DNA of 64,000 nt from Chitinibacter fontanus (GTDB lineage Bacteria; Pseudomonadota; Gammaproteobacteria; Burkholderiales; Chitinibacteraceae): the NCBI RefSeq assembly GCF_013423785.1, contig NZ_CP058952.1, forward strand, positions 1,302,001 to 1,366,000, read 5' to 3'. This document shows positions 40,843-49,840 of the stretch, one piece after another. The position numbers and the translations under genes are program-made. The first letter of the stretch is position 1, and the number at the start of each line of letters is the position of its first letter. A model generated the notes under the pieces. That model was not told where the DNA came from. It did no database searches and saw only the letters and a list, made by a program, of their open reading frames with translations.

Positions 40843-41397
40843 ATGACGCTACCGACCCTCCACACCGAGCGCTTACTTTTGCGTCCACTGCACGAGACGG
40901 ATGCAGGGTATGTTGCCGTACTCGCAGGGGAATGGGAGGTGGCGGGCAATACCCGTCGTATTCCACACCCATACAATCTAGAGCTTGCCGAGCAATTTAT
41001 CCGTTGGCAAGCTCAGGCATATCAGGCACGCCAAGAAGATATTTTTGCCGTGTGTCGTGCCGATCAGCAGGATTTAATCGGTTGCATGAGTTTGGTCTAT
41101 GGCCCCCAACAAACCGAGCTGGGTTATTGGTTTGGCCAAGCCTTTTGGGGCTGCGGCTACGCAACAGAAGCAGCGCGAGCAGTGCTAGCGTACAGCGCAC
41201 AAACACAGACCTGCATTTATGCCGAACATTTGCGGCATAACCCGCAAAGTGGGCGCGTCTTAGAAAAACTGGGCTTTCAAGCGAAAGGCAGCTACCTTGG
41301 CACAGGACGCGATGGCGAAGCCGTTGAGCTAGTTGCTTATGAATTGCACTTATTGGCTACGCCCAGCGCGGCCGATGAATCGAGAGGATTTGTATGA
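40843..41397 (+). CDS. GNAT-family N-acetyltransferase (RimJ/RimL-like)
   Basis: A 184-residue acetyltransferase beginning LPTLHTERLLLRPLHETD, typical of the RimJ/RimL group that acetylates N-terminal residues or antibiotics. The acetyl-CoA region is around ELGYWFGQAFWGCGYATEA (residues 94-112). Its substrate is unknown. It sits inside the ftsY-ftsE-ftsX run, with a 4-bp overlap with ftsE, so it is co-expressed with division genes. Confidence 0.85.
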   Translation: MTLPTLHTERLLLRPLHETDAGYVAVLAGEWEVAGNTRRIPHPYNLELAEQFIRWQAQAYQARQEDIFAVCRADQQDLIGCMSLVYGPQQTELGYWFGQAFWGCGYATEAARAVLAYSAQTQTCIYAEHLRHNPQSGRVLEKLGFQAKGSYLGTGRDGEAVELVAYELHLLATPSAADESRGFV

Positions 41398-42047
41398 TCC
41401 AATTTCAGCAAGTCAGTAAAAGTTACCCCGGTGGCTTTGATGCCATCAAAAACCTGAGCTTTGAAATTCCAACTGGTGAGCTGGTGTTTCTGGCTGGTCA
41501 TTCGGGCGCGGGCAAATCAACGCTACTTAAACTTATCGCGGGCATCGAAAAGCCGAGCAGTGGGTCGGTGCTACTCAATGGTCAAAATCTGGCCCGCATG
41601 AGCCGCGGCTCGCTGCCATTTGTGCGCCGCCACCTTGGGCTAATTTTCCAAGACCACAAAATTTTGTACGACCGCAGTGTGTTCGATAATGTGCGCCTGC
41701 CGCTCGATATCATTGGCTTTGACCATCAGGAAGGCCGCCGCCGCGTATTGGCGGCATTGGATAAAGTCGGCTTGGCAGGCAAAGAAAAACTCAACCCGAT
41801 TTCGCTCTCTGGTGGCGAGCAGCAGCGCTTGTGCATCGCCCGCGCCGTGGTGCATCGCCCGTCGATTTTGCTGGCCGATGAACCAACGGCGAATCTGGAT
41901 CGCGATTATGCGCACGACATTCTGGAATTATTCAAATCGTTCCACCAAGTTGGTGTAACGCTGGTGATTTCCGCTCACGATGAATCGTTGATGGCCGATT
42001 ATGGCCGCCGCATTCTGCGCCTCAAAAACGGCCAATTTACCGCCTAA
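41394..42047 (+). CDS. ftsE: Cell division ATP-binding protein FtsE
   Basis: A 217-residue ABC ATPase with Walker A GHSGAGKST, signature LSGGEQQRLCIARA and Walker B ILLADEPTANLD. With FtsX it forms a mechanotransmitting complex that activates periplasmic amidases at the septum. The start overlaps the GNAT stop (ATGA), and ftsX begins 13 bp after its stop. Confidence 0.95.
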   Translation: MIQFQQVSKSYPGGFDAIKNLSFEIPTGELVFLAGHSGAGKSTLLKLIAGIEKPSSGSVLLNGQNLARMSRGSLPFVRRHLGLIFQDHKILYDRSVFDNVRLPLDIIGFDHQEGRRRVLAALDKVGLAGKEKLNPISLSGGEQQRLCIARAVVHRPSILLADEPTANLDRDYAHDILELFKSFHQVGVTLVISAHDESLMADYGRRILRLKNGQFTA

Positions 42048-42060
42048 GAAAAGGAACATC

Positions 42061-42963
42061 ATGAAAGCCTGGTTCCGCTCGCACACCCTCGCCTTCACCC
42101 GCTCGGTGGGAGGCCTATTTCGCCAACCGATTGGCAGCCTGCTCAATCTACTGGTTATCGGCATTACGGCGGCTTTTCCGCTCGCGCTATGGTTACTGGT
42201 CAGCAGCCTGGCGGGTATTAGCAAAAATATCTCGGTTGAGCCGCAGCTATCCGTGTTTATGGTACCTAGCGCCGATCAAGGGCAAGTCGCCGCCCTGCAA
42301 CAAAAGCTTGAAAATGATAAACGCCTGAAAGTGGTGCAATTTGTTGCCAAAGACGAAGCACTGAAAAAACTACAAAATAATTTTGGCTCGGCTGATTTGC
42401 TGGCAGGCATGGGCGAAAATCCATTACCCGATGCTTTTATCCTTCAGGCTAAAGATCCTAAGCCAGAAACGCTTGAGGCGCTGAAACAAGAGCTGGCAGC
42501 GCAAACCGGGGTTGAAGAAGTTCAGCTCGATTCGGAGTGGGCACGCCGCTTGGCTCGTATTACCGAGCTAGGGCAAAATCTATTCGAAGTGGTGCTGATG
42601 ATGCTGGGCGCAGCATTAGTCCTCATCACCGGTAACGCCATCCGTATGCAGATCTTAACGCGCAAGGATGAAATTGAAGTGGCCAAACTCATCGGTGCCA
42701 CCGACGCATTTATTCGCCGCCCGTTTATTCACAGCGCGATTGTGCAAGGCATTGTGGGTGGCTTATTTGCCGTTGCCATCGTATGGGGTGCTGTGGCGCA
42801 CATCAACCCGGCGATTGAAGCGCTGGCCAAATCCTACGGTCAGCAGTTTGCCCTGCAGACGCCAGACCTACTCACGATTGCCGTCGTCTGCGCGACCATC
42901 GCCGCGCTGTGCTTACTCGGGGCGCTGATCGCGGTATCGCGGCATTTGCGGCAGTACCGGTAA
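42061..42963 (+). CDS. ftsX: Cell division protein FtsX
   Basis: A 300-residue membrane protein with a first helix near residues 25-50 and an extracytoplasmic domain (about 55-165, including PQLSVFMVPSADQGQVAAL). Three C-terminal helices end in LRQYR. It is the membrane partner of FtsE. The start is the ATG at 42061, preceded by AAGGAA; a longer frame overlapping ftsE is not used. Confidence 0.94.
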   Translation: MKAWFRSHTLAFTRSVGGLFRQPIGSLLNLLVIGITAAFPLALWLLVSSLAGISKNISVEPQLSVFMVPSADQGQVAALQQKLENDKRLKVVQFVAKDEALKKLQNNFGSADLLAGMGENPLPDAFILQAKDPKPETLEALKQELAAQTGVEEVQLDSEWARRLARITELGQNLFEVVLMMLGAALVLITGNAIRMQILTRKDEIEVAKLIGATDAFIRRPFIHSAIVQGIVGGLFAVAIVWGAVAHINPAIEALAKSYGQQFALQTPDLLTIAVVCATIAALCLLGALIAVSRHLRQYR

Positions 42964-42975
42964 TCAGGCTTAACA

Positions 42976-43257
42976 ATGATAAAACTAGCTGCAATTTTCT
43001 TGCTCAAATGTATTGTCTTTACAAGCATATTTACGATTGTCTTCTTTCAATACTTTCCAGCACCGAGCAGCAACTCAAACCATTCCATGGAGAGTACGAA
43101 TCACCAACAAGATTCATACAATGAGCAGTTGAAGAAATCAAAGCTGCTGCTGGAGGAGAATGAAGCCTTGCTGAATCAAAGTAAAGCACTGATCAAGCAA
43201 CAAGAAGACAATCTCAAACGTGAAGCTGCCATCTTACTTGCCCAAGAAAAAAGCTAG
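42976..43257 (+). CDS. Small membrane-anchored coiled-coil protein
   Basis: A 93-residue protein not assigned to a family. The N-terminal hydrophobic helix (about residues 4-25, AAIFLLKCIVFTSIFTIVFF) is followed by a Ser/Asn linker. A charged coiled coil covers about 50-93 (KKSKLLLEENEALLNQSKAL). This is a signal-anchor topology with the coil in the periplasm, reminiscent of small divisome helpers such as FtsB but not similar in sequence. It starts 12 bp after ftsX in the same direction, so it is likely in the ftsYEX operon. Confidence 0.6.
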   Translation: MIKLAAIFLLKCIVFTSIFTIVFFQYFPAPSSNSNHSMESTNHQQDSYNEQLKKSKLLLEENEALLNQSKALIKQQEDNLKREAAILLAQEKS

Positions 43258-43342
43258 GAATCAGTCATTAATTTTCCAAAAAATTGGCCAATTAGCGCAC
43301 CGCCATCTTTGGCGGCAGCAGCCATGTGGCGCATACACCGCG

Positions 43343-43930
43343 CTACAGGCTCTCAATCCGGACTAACTGGCCTTCGCTCAGCTTGAAAAACGCCTCTTGC
43401 GGCATATCCTGCGCCCACAGCGCATCAAAATCCAAGCCCGCATACACACCACGCAAGATTTTTCCGAGCAAACCATGCGCTACCACAATCAACTGGTTTG
43501 GCAACAGGGGGTCGGCTAGCCAATGCTCAATACGCTCGATCACAGCTTCATATGGCTCGCAATTAGGCGCATTAAAGTGCCAATTAGGTTGAGTAGCCAG
43601 CGCCGGAATTTCAGCGTGCAATTGTTCAACTGCAGCAGCTTCCCAATCACCAAACGCCACCTCGATCAATCGCGGCTCGGCCTGAATCACCTCTGCAGGC
43701 AGCGCCAGCTCTTCACATACCAAACGTGCGGTTTGCATCGCGCGCCCTAATGGGCTGGCAATAATGTGCCAATCACGGGCATCACCAAGCTGACGACGCA
43801 GCGCAGCCCCCATCGCCCGCGCTTGCGCCTGCCCCAGCTCGGTTAGTGGCGAATCGCAATGCCCTTGCATACGACGCTCGGCATTGAGCTCGGTTTGACC
43901 ATGACGCAATAAATAAATCGTACGAGACAT
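43343..43930 (-). CDS. Histidine phosphatase family protein
   Basis: A 195-residue protein with the N-terminal catalytic motif YLLRHGQTELNAERRMQG and the second histidine in VVAHGLLGK. The family includes phosphoglycerate mutases and alpha-ribazole phosphatase (CobC). No cobalamin genes are nearby, so the substrate is open. The start is the ATG at 43930 behind GGGAG; a TTG just upstream is disfavoured. Confidence 0.85.
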   Translation of the reverse strand: MSRTIYLLRHGQTELNAERRMQGHCDSPLTELGQAQARAMGAALRRQLGDARDWHIIASPLGRAMQTARLVCEELALPAEVIQAEPRLIEVAFGDWEAAAVEQLHAEIPALATQPNWHFNAPNCEPYEAVIERIEHWLADPLLPNQLIVVAHGLLGKILRGVYAGLDFDALWAQDMPQEAFFKLSEGQLVRIESL

Positions 43931-44029
43931 TAAAACTCCCAAAAAATTTGCGGCTGAATTTCCACGCCAGAAATTCAGCCGCCACGATGACTACTGCCAC
44001 GCCAAATCATTGGCGCGCGTAAACTCAAG

Positions 44030-44488
44030 TTAATGGTGCGGAGTGCGCGGCCACAATAACATCGGTGCGGCCACGCCAAAAGCCAAAGCAATTACAATCA
44101 TACACGCCGTGATGCCACTCACCCCGGCCTTCACCAAGAGCGCGGAACCGTCAGCACCATAGGGCAAAGTCGCAATCCCAAGTAGGCCGTGCACCGCCTT
44201 ATACATATATTTACCTGGCACCATAGGGATCGCGGCAGTGATCGCAAAAATAGCAGCGGGCTCGTCCTTGTGCGCTCCCCACCATTCGGCAATCAAGCCA
44301 ATTAACAAACCGGCACATAAAGTGCCCAATACAATATCGCCACCGCCAACCATAACTAGCTTGCGACAGGCATGCCCAGCAATCGCCAAAGCACCGCACA
44401 TCCACAAAGTGCGTGGCGGAACATTAAATAGCAGCGCAAAACCCAGTGCAGCAGGTGCGGCCCACAATTCTAGAAGCCAGGTATTCAT
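44030..44488 (-). CDS. Threonine/serine exporter, small subunit (ThrE C-terminal/YjjB-like)
   Basis: A 152-residue membrane protein with four to five helices, including CGALAIAGHACRKL and AAIPMVPGKYMYKAV. These are typical of the ThrE_2 (DUF3815, YjjB) half of the split ThrE exporter. It works with the larger subunit encoded immediately upstream (2-bp gap). Substrates may be threonine, serine or, as for YjjPB, succinate. Confidence 0.83.
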   Translation of the reverse strand: MNTWLLELWAAPAALGFALLFNVPPRTLWMCGALAIAGHACRKLVMVGGGDIVLGTLCAGLLIGLIAEWWGAHKDEPAAIFAITAAIPMVPGKYMYKAVHGLLGIATLPYGADGSALLVKAGVSGITACMIVIALAFGVAAPMLLWPRTPHH

Positions 44489-44490
44489 CG

Positions 44491-45285
44491 CTAAGCCTCT
44501 TGTCCCAATATCCGCAGGGCAATACTCACCCCCACAGCAATACCAAAGATAATCACCGCGCTCATCGTAAAGCGCACCATGCCATTCAGATAATTGCCAT
44601 TGAGTAAGTCCGACGCACCATTAATCAGTGGCACCCCCGGAATCAGAAACAATACCGATGCAGCCAGCGCCGCATCGGGCGTGGTACTGACCCAAGGCGC
44701 GATCAAACCAGTCAATAACAACGCAACAAAGCTAGCAACGGTCGCAAAAATCGACGGTTTGAAATGCCGCAGCACCAGCCAAAAGCGCACCGCCATGCCC
44801 GCGGTGGCACCAACGGTGGTACAGAGTATGGCAGGTATATCACCACCAAATAGAGCAGCAAAGCCGCCGCACGATATACCTACCATGAGTGTAATAAACC
44901 ATCGTGGATAGTGAATGGCTCGCTTGGCGATTTCGCTCAATTGCGTGCGCGCCGAGTGCAAATCGAGTTCGCCGTGCTCAAGCTGATGCAACCAGCGCCG
45001 TACTGACGACAAGGTAGAAAAGTTAGCGCCCATATGGGGTGCTTTCCGAAACGCGGACAAGGTTTCATTGCCACCCTCGCCAGTGCGCTCAACAGTTGCG
45101 CCAATATTGGTCGATGAAATCATCGTTTCAACGCGCGCAGCACCGAGCGATTTAGCAATGCGCTGCATCGCACTCGAAGTACGATGTGTGCCTGCTCCCG
45201 ATTGATGCATCAACAAACCGGCATCCAGCGCCAGCGCCAGAATTTCATCCAAAGGCAATACAGGAGTGGTGGTGATGGTTTGCAT
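44491..45285 (-). CDS. Threonine/serine exporter, large subunit (ThrE N-terminal/YjjP-like)
   Basis: A 264-residue protein. The cytoplasmic N-terminal domain (about 1-120, with LALDAGLLMHQSGAGTHRTS) is followed by about five helices (TLMVGISCGGFAALFGGD, TVGATAGMAVRFWL). It matches the ThrE/YjjP half. Start ATG at 45285 (MQTITTTPVLPLDE). It forms a two-gene unit with the small subunit. Confidence 0.83.
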   Translation of the reverse strand: MQTITTTPVLPLDEILALALDAGLLMHQSGAGTHRTSSAMQRIAKSLGAARVETMISSTNIGATVERTGEGGNETLSAFRKAPHMGANFSTLSSVRRWLHQLEHGELDLHSARTQLSEIAKRAIHYPRWFITLMVGISCGGFAALFGGDIPAILCTTVGATAGMAVRFWLVLRHFKPSIFATVASFVALLLTGLIAPWVSTTPDAALAASVLFLIPGVPLINGASDLLNGNYLNGMVRFTMSAVIIFGIAVGVSIALRILGQEA

Positions 45286-45480
45286 TTCAAACAATCCAAA
45301 GCGCCAAAATGCTTCGATTGTAGGGCAAATGACCCCAATAGGTCTTGCCACGTATCAAAGGAAAATCTAAAGCCAACAGCTTTGCATATGCCGTATGCGG
45401 ATCAGAACAGCGAAGTGGTTTTTGTGAGCGAGCACACCTGCTATGAACAAAGCAACGGCAACCAGCCTAACTCGCCAAGT

Positions 45481-46275
45481 TTAGCTTTCCACACGATGCC
45501 TGCTAAGTACCTTCAACTCAGCCAAAATGGCGCCAAAATCCTGGCAGCTGCGCTCAATATCCAGATTAGCAGCACAGGCATACACCGTTTCCTTGGCGAC
45601 ATAATCCAGCAACTCGACTCGACACTGCCAGTCGGCGGGCAGTCGTGCTAGATGTTTTTCTAGGCGAAGCAAGGGTGAAACGGCCTCAAAAGCCTGCAAT
45701 TGCTGATAAAGCTTGTGCAGCGACTCCGGCGTTTGCACCTGCTGCTGGCTCGCCTGTAGGTGTTCAAGTAAGGCCTCTGCCTTACAAATATACTGGTGCA
45801 ACAAACGGCGGCGGGCAAACAGCCAGCTAAACAGCGCATTGATTAACAAGCCAACAGCCACGCCAATCAGGGTGGTGAATAAGCGCATTTCTGGGTATAC
45901 AAAGCCCTGCCGTTCGGTTTCCGTGCCCATAATCAGCAGCACCGCACCCATGACCCCCGTGCCACTACTCCAGCCCAGCAAACGGCAGAGGATGGCGCCC
46001 ACCCCCAAGCCAAGGCTAACCGACAGTGGTAAAGGCAGCGCGACATTCACAACGATCAGCGCCAGCAAAGCGCCGATCAATGTGCCGTACAAACGGTGCA
46101 AACCCACGCGAAAAGACGCATCCAACTCCGTATTGGCGACCAGCAAAGCCCCCAACGGCGCATAGTACAGCGGCTGGAACGACAGCGGCATCACCAGCAG
46201 CAGAGATAAGCCCGTGGCCAGCATGACACGAAACAGCAAAATGACATTGTCGCGGGAAATGGACTTGAGTTGCAT
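45481..46275 (-). CDS. FUSC/aromatic acid exporter-family membrane protein
   Basis: A 264-residue protein. Six N-terminal helices include the family stretch GLHRLYGTLIGALLAL. They are followed by a soluble alpha-helical domain (about residues 155-264) with probable coiled coils. It resembles one FUSC (ArAE/YccS-like) module with a short cytoplasmic tail, so it may act as a homodimer. The substrate is unknown. The start ATG at 46275 (MQLKSISRDN) is chosen over an upstream in-frame codon. Confidence 0.75.
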   Translation of the reverse strand: MQLKSISRDNVILLFRVMLATGLSLLLVMPLSFQPLYYAPLGALLVANTELDASFRVGLHRLYGTLIGALLALIVVNVALPLPLSVSLGLGVGAILCRLLGWSSGTGVMGAVLLIMGTETERQGFVYPEMRLFTTLIGVAVGLLINALFSWLFARRRLLHQYICKAEALLEHLQASQQQVQTPESLHKLYQQLQAFEAVSPLLRLEKHLARLPADWQCRVELLDYVAKETVYACAANLDIERSCQDFGAILAELKVLSRHRVES

Positions 46276-46587
46276 GATACGACTTATCCAGAGCAATCAA
46301 TAGGAGCAGCCATGCTGCCTTCGCACTAGCCCACCATTTAACCATGCACTTGGCAGCATCGCATATGTAAACTTGAACACATATAGACTGAGCAGCAACT
46401 TCATCAACTGATTCATCAATACAATGAACAGATTTTTGGTAAATATCTAATCGGTCAAACCATATCCAATAGAACCTCTAGGGGATCATTTGAATTGATG
46501 AATTCTGAACACCCCTTATAGCACTACAGAGATAAAACTAATTCTAAAGCGAGCAAACAATAAATCAAGCATCAAATGCGCGGACAA
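46276..46587. other. Intergenic stretch without a recognisable gene
   Basis: AT-rich sequence upstream of the FUSC gene, leading to a strong hairpin and then IS1182. No coding frame with family similarity or ribosome binding site was found on either strand. It may hold the FUSC promoter. Confidence 0.6.
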
Positions 46588-46620
46588 AATAAAACCCAGG
46601 AGTGACACCTGGGTTTTATT
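46588..46620. terminator. Strong bidirectional terminator hairpin next to IS1182
   Basis: A 13-bp perfect inverted repeat AATAAAACCCAGG with a 7-nt loop; both arms give A/T tails. The gene it once served lies on the IS side (minus strand). The bases directly before the hairpin on that strand are CCTGTCGCCATTAAT, so the upstream gene was probably cut by the insertion. Confidence 0.8.
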
Positions 46621-46640
46621 AATGGCGACAGGTTACGACT

Positions 46641-48276
46641 CAGGCTGTGTAAAAACGCCAACTCCGACGAGGCTTATTTTGCCTAACCAATTTGAATCAC
46701 GCTCGCGTTGCTCGAAGTAAACGTAAAACTTCATGAATAACACCGCTAAAAACAGCAAATAATAGGCCTTTTAGCCCTTCATTGCCGCCAACATTGCTTG
46801 ATTTCCCATTATTTTCATTACTCGCTTCATGTTATACGCGAGTATGTGCAAGCTCATCTCTGTACTGACGTGCTTCAAGGTCTTCATTAGGAAATGCGTT
46901 GCCCCCATCCAGGCTTTTAGCGTCCCAAAGGGATGCTCGACGGTCTGCCGTCGAACACGCATTGCATCTGGTTGCAATTCCAGCCGCTGCTGCGCTTTTT
47001 CCAGTATGGCCTCATGCTCCCAGCGACTGACGCGCCGGTAATCACTCGGTGTACATTTGGTTTTGAGCGGGCAACGTGGGCAGTCAGAACTCCAATACCG
47101 GCTCATATAGCGCCCAGCTTCCAAGCTCACAAAACGATGAATGAGTCGGCTATTGCCTGGGCAGACATATTCATCGCGAACTGGGTCATAGTGGAATTCA
47201 TCTTTGCCAAAGCGCCCATCTGCTTTAGCGCCTGAGGTTTGCGGCTTCGGCACCAACACCGTAATGCCCGCTTGTTCGCACGCCAGTATTTCATCACCGT
47301 TGTAATAACCTCGGTCTGCGACCACCTCTAGTGTTTCTTGTGCGAGGACTGCTTTGGCTTGTTGGGCCATATTGGCCAGCTGCGTACGGTCATGCCCTTG
47401 ATTAGTGACCTGATGCGCAATAATTAAATGGTGCTTGGCATCGACAACGGTTTGCACGTTATAACCCACAACACCACTGCCACGGCCGCTGGTCGCCATA
47501 GAACGGGCATCTGGGTCGGTGAGTGAAATCTGTTTGTCTGGCGTCTTGGCGAGTTGAGCCTCGACCTCATCCAAGCGGGCCATCTGCGACTTCAGTCGTG
47601 CCAGCTTGTCCTTCAAGCGCGCGACCTTGGCTTCTGCAATATCGGGCTGTTGCCGGTCTGCAATTTCCATCTCCCGCAGGTAACTAGCAATATTGGCTTC
47701 GATTTGCTCGCGTTGCTTAGCGAGTTTGTTGTTGGTGTAGTTGCGGTCGCGATGATTAACGGCTTTGAACTTGCTGCCATCAATTGCCACAATGGCGTTA
47801 CTAAATAAACTGAGTTGTCGACATAGCTGAACAAACTGCCCGCAGACCTTACAAATCGCAGGCCCATTATCTTTGCGGAAATTGGCGATGGTTTTAAAGT
47901 CAGGCATTAAGCGAGCAGTGAGCCAAATCAGCTCCAGATTCCGGTGGGCTTCACGTTCCAGGCGACGGCTGGATTGGATTCGGTTGAGGTAACCGTAGAT
48001 ATACAGCTTGAGCATCGTGCTGGGATGGTAGGCTGGGCGGCCAGTGGCTTCTGGCTCTACCCCATCGAAACCGAGTGCCTTTAAATCTAGGTATTCTACG
48101 AACTGGTCAACAACTCGGACGGGGTTGTCCGCGCTGACATAATCTTCCAAGCATTCAGGCAACAGCAATGTTTGGGTTCTGCTTTCACCTGCAATGAATC
48201 TGGGCATAGAATCATCCTTGGCGGGGAGTTCCAAGAATTATACCGGTCGAGTGTTGAAGCGTTTTTACACAGCCTG
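46641..48276 (-). mobile_element. Complete IS1182-family insertion sequence
   Basis: A 1636-bp element with perfect 18-bp terminal inverted repeats, CAGGCTGTGTAAAAACGC at 46641-46658 and its complement at 48259-48276. It is flanked by the 4-bp direct repeat GACT (46637-46640 and 48277-48280). It encodes one intact transposase. Intact ends and target duplication imply a recent, probably still functional insertion. Confidence 0.93.
46771..48207 (-). CDS. IS1182-family transposase
   Basis: A 478-residue DDE transposase from the ATG at 48207 (MPRFIAGESRTQTLLLPECL) with an AAGGA site. The N-terminal DUF772-type domain has ATGRPAYHPSTMLKLYIYGYL. Likely catalytic residues are Asp in AIDGSKFKAV, Asp in VADRGYYNGDE, and Glu in TVEHPFGTLKAW. 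A Cys cluster (CPRCPLKTKC) lies near the C-terminus, as in other members. No frameshift or stop is seen. Confidence 0.93.
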   Translation of the reverse strand: MPRFIAGESRTQTLLLPECLEDYVSADNPVRVVDQFVEYLDLKALGFDGVEPEATGRPAYHPSTMLKLYIYGYLNRIQSSRRLEREAHRNLELIWLTARLMPDFKTIANFRKDNGPAICKVCGQFVQLCRQLSLFSNAIVAIDGSKFKAVNHRDRNYTNNKLAKQREQIEANIASYLREMEIADRQQPDIAEAKVARLKDKLARLKSQMARLDEVEAQLAKTPDKQISLTDPDARSMATSGRGSGVVGYNVQTVVDAKHHLIIAHQVTNQGHDRTQLANMAQQAKAVLAQETLEVVADRGYYNGDEILACEQAGITVLVPKPQTSGAKADGRFGKDEFHYDPVRDEYVCPGNSRLIHRFVSLEAGRYMSRYWSSDCPRCPLKTKCTPSDYRRVSRWEHEAILEKAQQRLELQPDAMRVRRQTVEHPFGTLKAWMGATHFLMKTLKHVSTEMSLHILAYNMKRVMKIMGNQAMLAAMKG

Positions 48277-48388
48277 GACTATAACAATACAACGACAAAC
48301 TGACAATTCTAGGTAAGCAAGTTGATTAATTTATGCCGAATCAACTGGTGGGTTCAATTCATATTAAGCTTTTCCACACTCATCCAAA

Positions 48389-49480
48389 TTACTCGATTTG
48401 CATAGAAACTGGAACTCGATAAACATCTATAACCCCATTCGTATTACTGGTAATCACTAACTTTGCATCATAAAACCCAGCATTCAGATTTGTCAGCCAT
48501 AACGACACATAATTAGAATTTGCGCTATACGGCAGCAAATTAATCCAGTTGATTGCTCTAGCGCCTAGATAATCAACAGTCACACTTTGAATTTGAGTCT
48601 GGCTATTATTTTTATACCAAAATAAATACTTGTAAAAATTATTAGAAGTGCTACTTGCTTTAAGTTTTACGTTCGCTAGTTGAGTCGCGTATGCCTCATC
48701 GACAGTAATTCCATGGGCAAGCTCAGGAGAAATCACTGTATATGAGATTTTGACCTGTTGCTCTTTGAAGCCAGGAGCAGTGATATACAAGGTATCAGTA
48801 TAGTTTCCCGCAGTAAATACAGGTAAAGGACTAATGGTTATCTCATTTCCATTTACATGGTAAGCAATTTTCCCAGACAAGCTACCATTTAGACCACTTA
48901 GAATTAAACTAGGATCCGTTCCACCACTTACGATAATATTCTGTGCTGTAGCTGACGTAGCGCCATTCGCAACAAAATCTAACGCGTATTTATCAAGCTG
49001 GATGGAGTCAACCACGATCTTGCGCGGAACGATCACAGGTGAACCGGCATATTCACCGACACAAGTCGCAACAGGAGGGCTACTAGTCGTCATTTGGGCG
49101 CTGGCACAAGCGTGTATTTTGAGATCTGATGTATAAGTACCCGCCTTTAATGATGGAGAGTATTTCAAATCTAAAGTACCTACACCATTTGCGACACTGA
49201 GCACATTCGCCGCAGAGAACACTTGATCGGGGTCTTCAATAACAATAACTAGAGGTTGATTAGTAGTTCCAGAGTAAGCAACGGAAACCGTCGGACTTGC
49301 GGTATAAGCTATATTTCCATCGGTAAACTTTGCATTAATTGGTCCAGATAACACAGCTCCAAAGCGCAAAGATTGACCACCACCTGCTGCCGTTTGTGAA
49401 CCACTTCCACCACCAGAGCCCCCTCCACCCCCACATGCAGCCAAAACTAACGTCATCAATACTATTATTTTTTTCAACAT
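48389..49480 (-). CDS. Secreted lipoprotein with Ig-like/BACON-like domains, unknown function
   Basis: A 363-residue predicted lipoprotein. The signal peptide MLKKIIVLMTLVLAACGGG has a clear lipobox (LAAC), followed by a Gly/Ser-rich linker. The rest is beta-rich with at least two repeated Ig-like units (SPSLKAGTYTSDLKI and PVFTAGNYTDTLYI are equivalent edge strands). BACON-like adhesion or carbohydrate-binding domains look like this; the ligand is not known. It is likely anchored to the outer membrane. The start at 49480 is chosen for its GGGGG spacing; ATG 49483 is an alternative. Confidence 0.75.
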   Translation of the reverse strand: MLKKIIVLMTLVLAACGGGGGSGGGSGSQTAAGGGQSLRFGAVLSGPINAKFTDGNIAYTASPTVSVAYSGTTNQPLVIVIEDPDQVFSAANVLSVANGVGTLDLKYSPSLKAGTYTSDLKIHACASAQMTTSSPPVATCVGEYAGSPVIVPRKIVVDSIQLDKYALDFVANGATSATAQNIIVSGGTDPSLILSGLNGSLSGKIAYHVNGNEITISPLPVFTAGNYTDTLYITAPGFKEQQVKISYTVISPELAHGITVDEAYATQLANVKLKASSTSNNFYKYLFWYKNNSQTQIQSVTVDYLGARAINWINLLPYSANSNYVSLWLTNLNAGFYDAKLVITSNTNGVIDVYRVPVSMQIE

Positions 49481-49610
49481 CATCACCCCCACTATTAACT
49501 ATTTTTTATAAATGGATTTTTTTCGTACTGAATTTTTACATATTGCGCAATTTAACCGCAATCAATTATCGAATAGAAATGGCATTATTTGTTTAAGAAC
49601 AAAAACGAAA

Positions 49611-49639
49611 AAAAGCCTAGGTCAAAGACCTAGGCTTTT
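49611..49639 (-). terminator. Rho-independent terminator
   Basis: A 12-bp stem AAAAGCCTAGGT/ACCTAGGCTTTT with a 5-nt loop and a T-run on the minus strand. It lies directly downstream of the tRNA-like remnant, as after a real tRNA gene. Confidence 0.85.
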
Positions 49640-49642
49640 AAT

Positions 49643-49665
49643 TGGTTGCGGGATCGGGTTATGAG
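49643..49665 (-). pseudogene. Remnant of a tRNA-Met(initiator)-like gene
   Basis: On the minus strand the sequence reads CTCATAACCCGAT followed at once by CCCGCAACCA. These match the anticodon loop/stem (CAT anticodon) and the 3' acceptor end with CCA of bacterial tRNA-fMet. The variable loop and T-arm, about 25 nt, are missing, and nothing 5' of the anticodon stem is recognisable. The remnant sits exactly where a tRNA would, just before a terminator. Confidence 0.55.
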
Positions 49666-49805
49666 GGCGATATTTTTGCATGTCATTCACATACATAAAT
49701 CTACACACCACCAAACCAAATACAACACAAACCCATAATAAACAACACCTTAACAAAACAACAAAGTTACAAAAGATCTGCCAGCAAGCTCCACCGATCG
49801 CAAAA

Positions 49806-49840
49806 AATCAGAAAAATGTAACCTTTTTATTTTTCTGATT
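49806..49840. repeat. 12-bp perfect inverted repeat
   Basis: AATCAGAAAAAT and its complement ATTTTTCTGATT are separated by 11 nt. It may fold as an AT-rich hairpin or terminator; no gene ends next to it. Confidence 0.45.

Noticed and set aside
43300..43315. CCGCCA/TGGCGG hairpin between the coiled-coil gene and the histidine phosphatase gene
   Set aside because: The stem is only 6 bp and has no T-run, so it is not convincing as a terminator.
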